The notes below the pieces were generated by a model. The model worked only from the letters and a program-made list of their open reading frames with translations, made no database searches and was not told the origin of the DNA. Source: Candidatus Cloacimonadota bacterium (lineage in GTDB: Bacteria; Cloacimonadota; Cloacimonadia; Cloacimonadales; JAFGVF01). Taken from it: a stretch of 7,704 nucleotides of DNA. The DNA lies in the NCBI GenBank assembly GCA_016938155.1, contig JAFGVF010000061.1:1-7704 (forward strand), read 5' to 3'. Positions 6,519 to 7,704 of this stretch are shown in pieces (position 1 is the stretch's first letter; every line of letters begins with the position of its first letter). Both the position numbers and the translations under genes were made by a program.

Positions 6519-6974
6519 ATGTATTCTCTGAATCAGATACAGCGACCCAATATCAAGAAGAAGACAAAGAGACTCGGTAAAGGACAGGCTACCGGATGGG
6601 GACACCAAGCCGGTAGAGGACATAAAGGTCAAAAAGCCCGATCTGGCGGGAAAGTTCCTATTTGGTTTGAAGGTGGTCAGATGCCAATTCAGCGTCGATT
6701 ACCGAAGCGTGGCTTTAAAAACTGGAATAGGGTAGAATACCGCATTGTTAATCTTGCTCAGCTGGTTGCTCTCGACGAAATTGATATTGATGTAGCTAAA
6801 ATGGAAGAGCTCGGACTTATATCCAGCAGTGGAAAGAAAGGACAATCACAGGTAAAAATACTCGCCAATACTGAAACTGAATTCAAAAAAACCGTGAATA
6901 TCAAAGCAAATGCATTTTCTGAAAATGCAAAAAGGCTTATTGAGGCTAACGGCGGTAAGGCGGAGGTAGTTTAA
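6519..6974 (+). CDS. rplO: 50S ribosomal protein L15
   Basis: L15 binds 23S rRNA in the core of the large subunit with a long N-terminal extension. The 151-residue product is of normal length. The extension holds KRLGKGQATGWGHQ at 17-30, the very conserved GRGHKGQKARSGG at 32-44, and FEGGQMPIQRRLPKRGF at 50-66. The globular C-terminal part has YRIVNLAQL and ends with the usual helix and strand (NAKRLIEANGGKAEVV). ATG at 6519 follows AGGAG at 6508-6512. The stop TAA is one base before the secY start, suggesting coupling. Confidence 0.98.
   Translation: MYSLNQIQRPNIKKKTKRLGKGQATGWGHQAGRGHKGQKARSGGKVPIWFEGGQMPIQRRLPKRGFKNWNRVEYRIVNLAQLVALDEIDIDVAKMEELGLISSSGKKGQSQVKILANTETEFKKTVNIKANAFSENAKRLIEANGGKAEVV
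6962..6966 (+). promoter_or_regulatory. Shine-Dalgarno for the TTG start of secY
   Basis: GGAGG lies inside the end of rplO, 9 bases before TTG 6976. It is the only good ribosome site near the SecY N-terminus and supports this start. Confidence 0.75.
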
Positions 6975-6975
6975 C

Positions 6976-7704
6976 TTGTTTAGGACAATAGCAAATATCT
7001 TCAAGATTCCGGATTTAAGGAAGAAGATACTATTTACGACTTTTATATTGGTGCTTTACAGACTGGGTAGTTTTATCCCGGTCCCCGGTGTCAATGTTCA
7101 AGCTTTGAAAGCATTCTTTCAGAATCCTGGAACAGACCAAACATTATTTGGATTATACGACTTGTTTGTAGGTGGTAACTTCCAGAGAGCATCAGTTTTT
7201 GCTCTCGGAATTATGCCTTACATCACAACCTCGATTGTAATCCAGTTACTTGGTAGTATTGTACCGTATTTTGAGAAGCTCAGAAAAGAAGGTGCTGAAG
7301 GACAGAAGAAGATTAATCAGCTAACCCGTTATGGCACAGTAATCATTGGTGGTTTTAATGCTATCAGTATTGCTTTCTTCCTTCAGAATCTTGAGTCAAC
7401 TTCAGGAAGTGTTGTTCCTGTTAGCGGTGGTTTTTTCTTAATCTCCACCGTAGTTACTCTGGTAACCGGAACTATGATGATCATGTGGCTTGGTGAACAA
7501 ATAACGGAGAATGGTATTGGAAACGGTATTTCCTTAATCATTTTTGCCGGTATTATTGATCGTTATCCAGCGGGATTCTGGGATTTATTCCAGAAAGTTC
7601 GTTTGGGTGAGGTTGGTATTATTCGTTCATTAATCATGGTTGTTCTCATGGTTGCAGTCACCGCGGCAGTTATCCTTGTGACTGAAGCTGTTCGCAAAAT
7701 ACCT
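6976..7704 (+). CDS. secY: Preprotein translocase subunit SecY, 3'-truncated by the window, TTG start
   Basis: SecY is the channel of the Sec translocon in the inner membrane and works with SecE, SecG and SecA or the ribosome. The first 243 residues are present with no stop, a little over half of the usual 430-445. The start TTG at 6976 gives MFRTIANIFKIPDLRKKI. TM1 is about residues 18-36 with the signature YRLGSFIPVPG; the plug and TM2 region follows (LFGLYDLFVGG, then FALGIMPYITTSIVIQLL at 75-92). TM3 is about 119-137, TM4 about 153-171, running into the hallmark WLGEQITENGIGNGIS at 171-186, TM5 about 183-200 and TM6 about 213-234. The window ends in the cytosolic loop after TM6 at EAVRKIP. 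Identity is secure. Confidence 0.98.
   Translation, partial: MFRTIANIFKIPDLRKKILFTTFILVLYRLGSFIPVPGVNVQALKAFFQNPGTDQTLFGLYDLFVGGNFQRASVFALGIMPYITTSIVIQLLGSIVPYFEKLRKEGAEGQKKINQLTRYGTVIIGGFNAISIAFFLQNLESTSGSVVPVSGGFFLISTVVTLVTGTMMIMWLGEQITENGIGNGISLIIFAGIIDRYPAGFWDLFQKVRLGEVGIIRSLIMVVLMVAVTAAVILVTEAVRKIP

Larger units (their letters stand above)
1..7704 (+). other. S10-spc ribosomal protein operon (rplB to secY), both ends cut by the window
   Basis: Eighteen co-directional genes follow the canonical bacterial order from L2 to SecY. The largest gap is 21 bases (rpsC to rplP), two junctions overlap by 4 bases, and rplO and secY are separated by a single base. No hairpin followed by a T-run and no convincing promoter is visible between genes, so the stretch most likely sits within one long transcript that starts upstream (S10 genes rpsJ, rplC, rplD and rplW would be expected) and continues past secY. 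The S10 and spc units, separate in E. coli, are merged here: the rpsQ-rplN gap is only 9 bases. Autoregulation by L4 or S8, known in E. coli, cannot be confirmed from this sequence. Confidence 0.95.

Noticed and set aside
1..7704. A novel system, mobile element or inserted gene within the operon
   Set aside because: All of the window except short intergenic gaps is accounted for by canonical ribosomal protein genes and secY in standard order; no repeats or foreign insert were seen.

Overview
The window is one unbroken piece of a bacterial S10-spc ribosomal protein operon, all on the + strand. In order it holds rplB (L2, 5' end cut off), rpsS, rplV, rpsC, rplP, rpmC, rpsQ, rplN, rplX, rplE, rpsN, rpsH, rplF, rplR, rpsE, rpmD, rplO and secY (3' end cut off). 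This is the canonical gene order with nothing inserted and nothing missing.

Genes are packed head to tail. Gaps run from 1 to 21 bases, there are two 4-base ATGA overlaps (rplP/rpmC and rpsE/rpmD), and nearly every start is preceded by an AGGAG-type Shine-Dalgarno. I see no internal promoter, terminator, RNA gene, mobile element, repeat or CRISPR, and no gene-free stretch longer than about 20 bases. Large open frames on the minus strand and in other plus frames are shadows of these conserved genes.

The organism is a bacterium with moderately AT-rich DNA, strong Shine-Dalgarno use, and TTG starts at four of the visible starts (rpsC, rpsN, rpsE, secY). S14 is the short zinc-ribbon form. L2 reads DHPMGGGE where E. 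coli has DHPHGGGE, as I recall from Bacteroidetes-type L2 proteins. This, with the general look of L14, L15 and SecY, points loosely to the FCB superphylum, possibly a Cloacimonadota-like lineage. That placement is an impression from memory, not a measured result. Stops are TAA (10), TAG (5) and TGA (2), so the standard bacterial code applies.

Together the products build much of the small-subunit head and neck (S3, S14, S19, S5, S8), the body protein S17, the peptidyl transferase surroundings (L2, L16), the exit tunnel (L22, L24, L29) and the central protuberance with the 5S rRNA site (L5, L18). They also include the membrane channel SecY, which docks at that tunnel exit.

The one real anomaly is an in-frame TAG at 211-213 inside rplB, where family alignment expects a conserved tyrosine. 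Conserved L2 sequence continues in the same frame on both sides, so this is a point nonsense change (sequencing or assembly error, true mutation, or readthrough) in an otherwise essential gene. Apart from it and a small insertion in L6, the region is ordinary. I do not find a previously undescribed system here.
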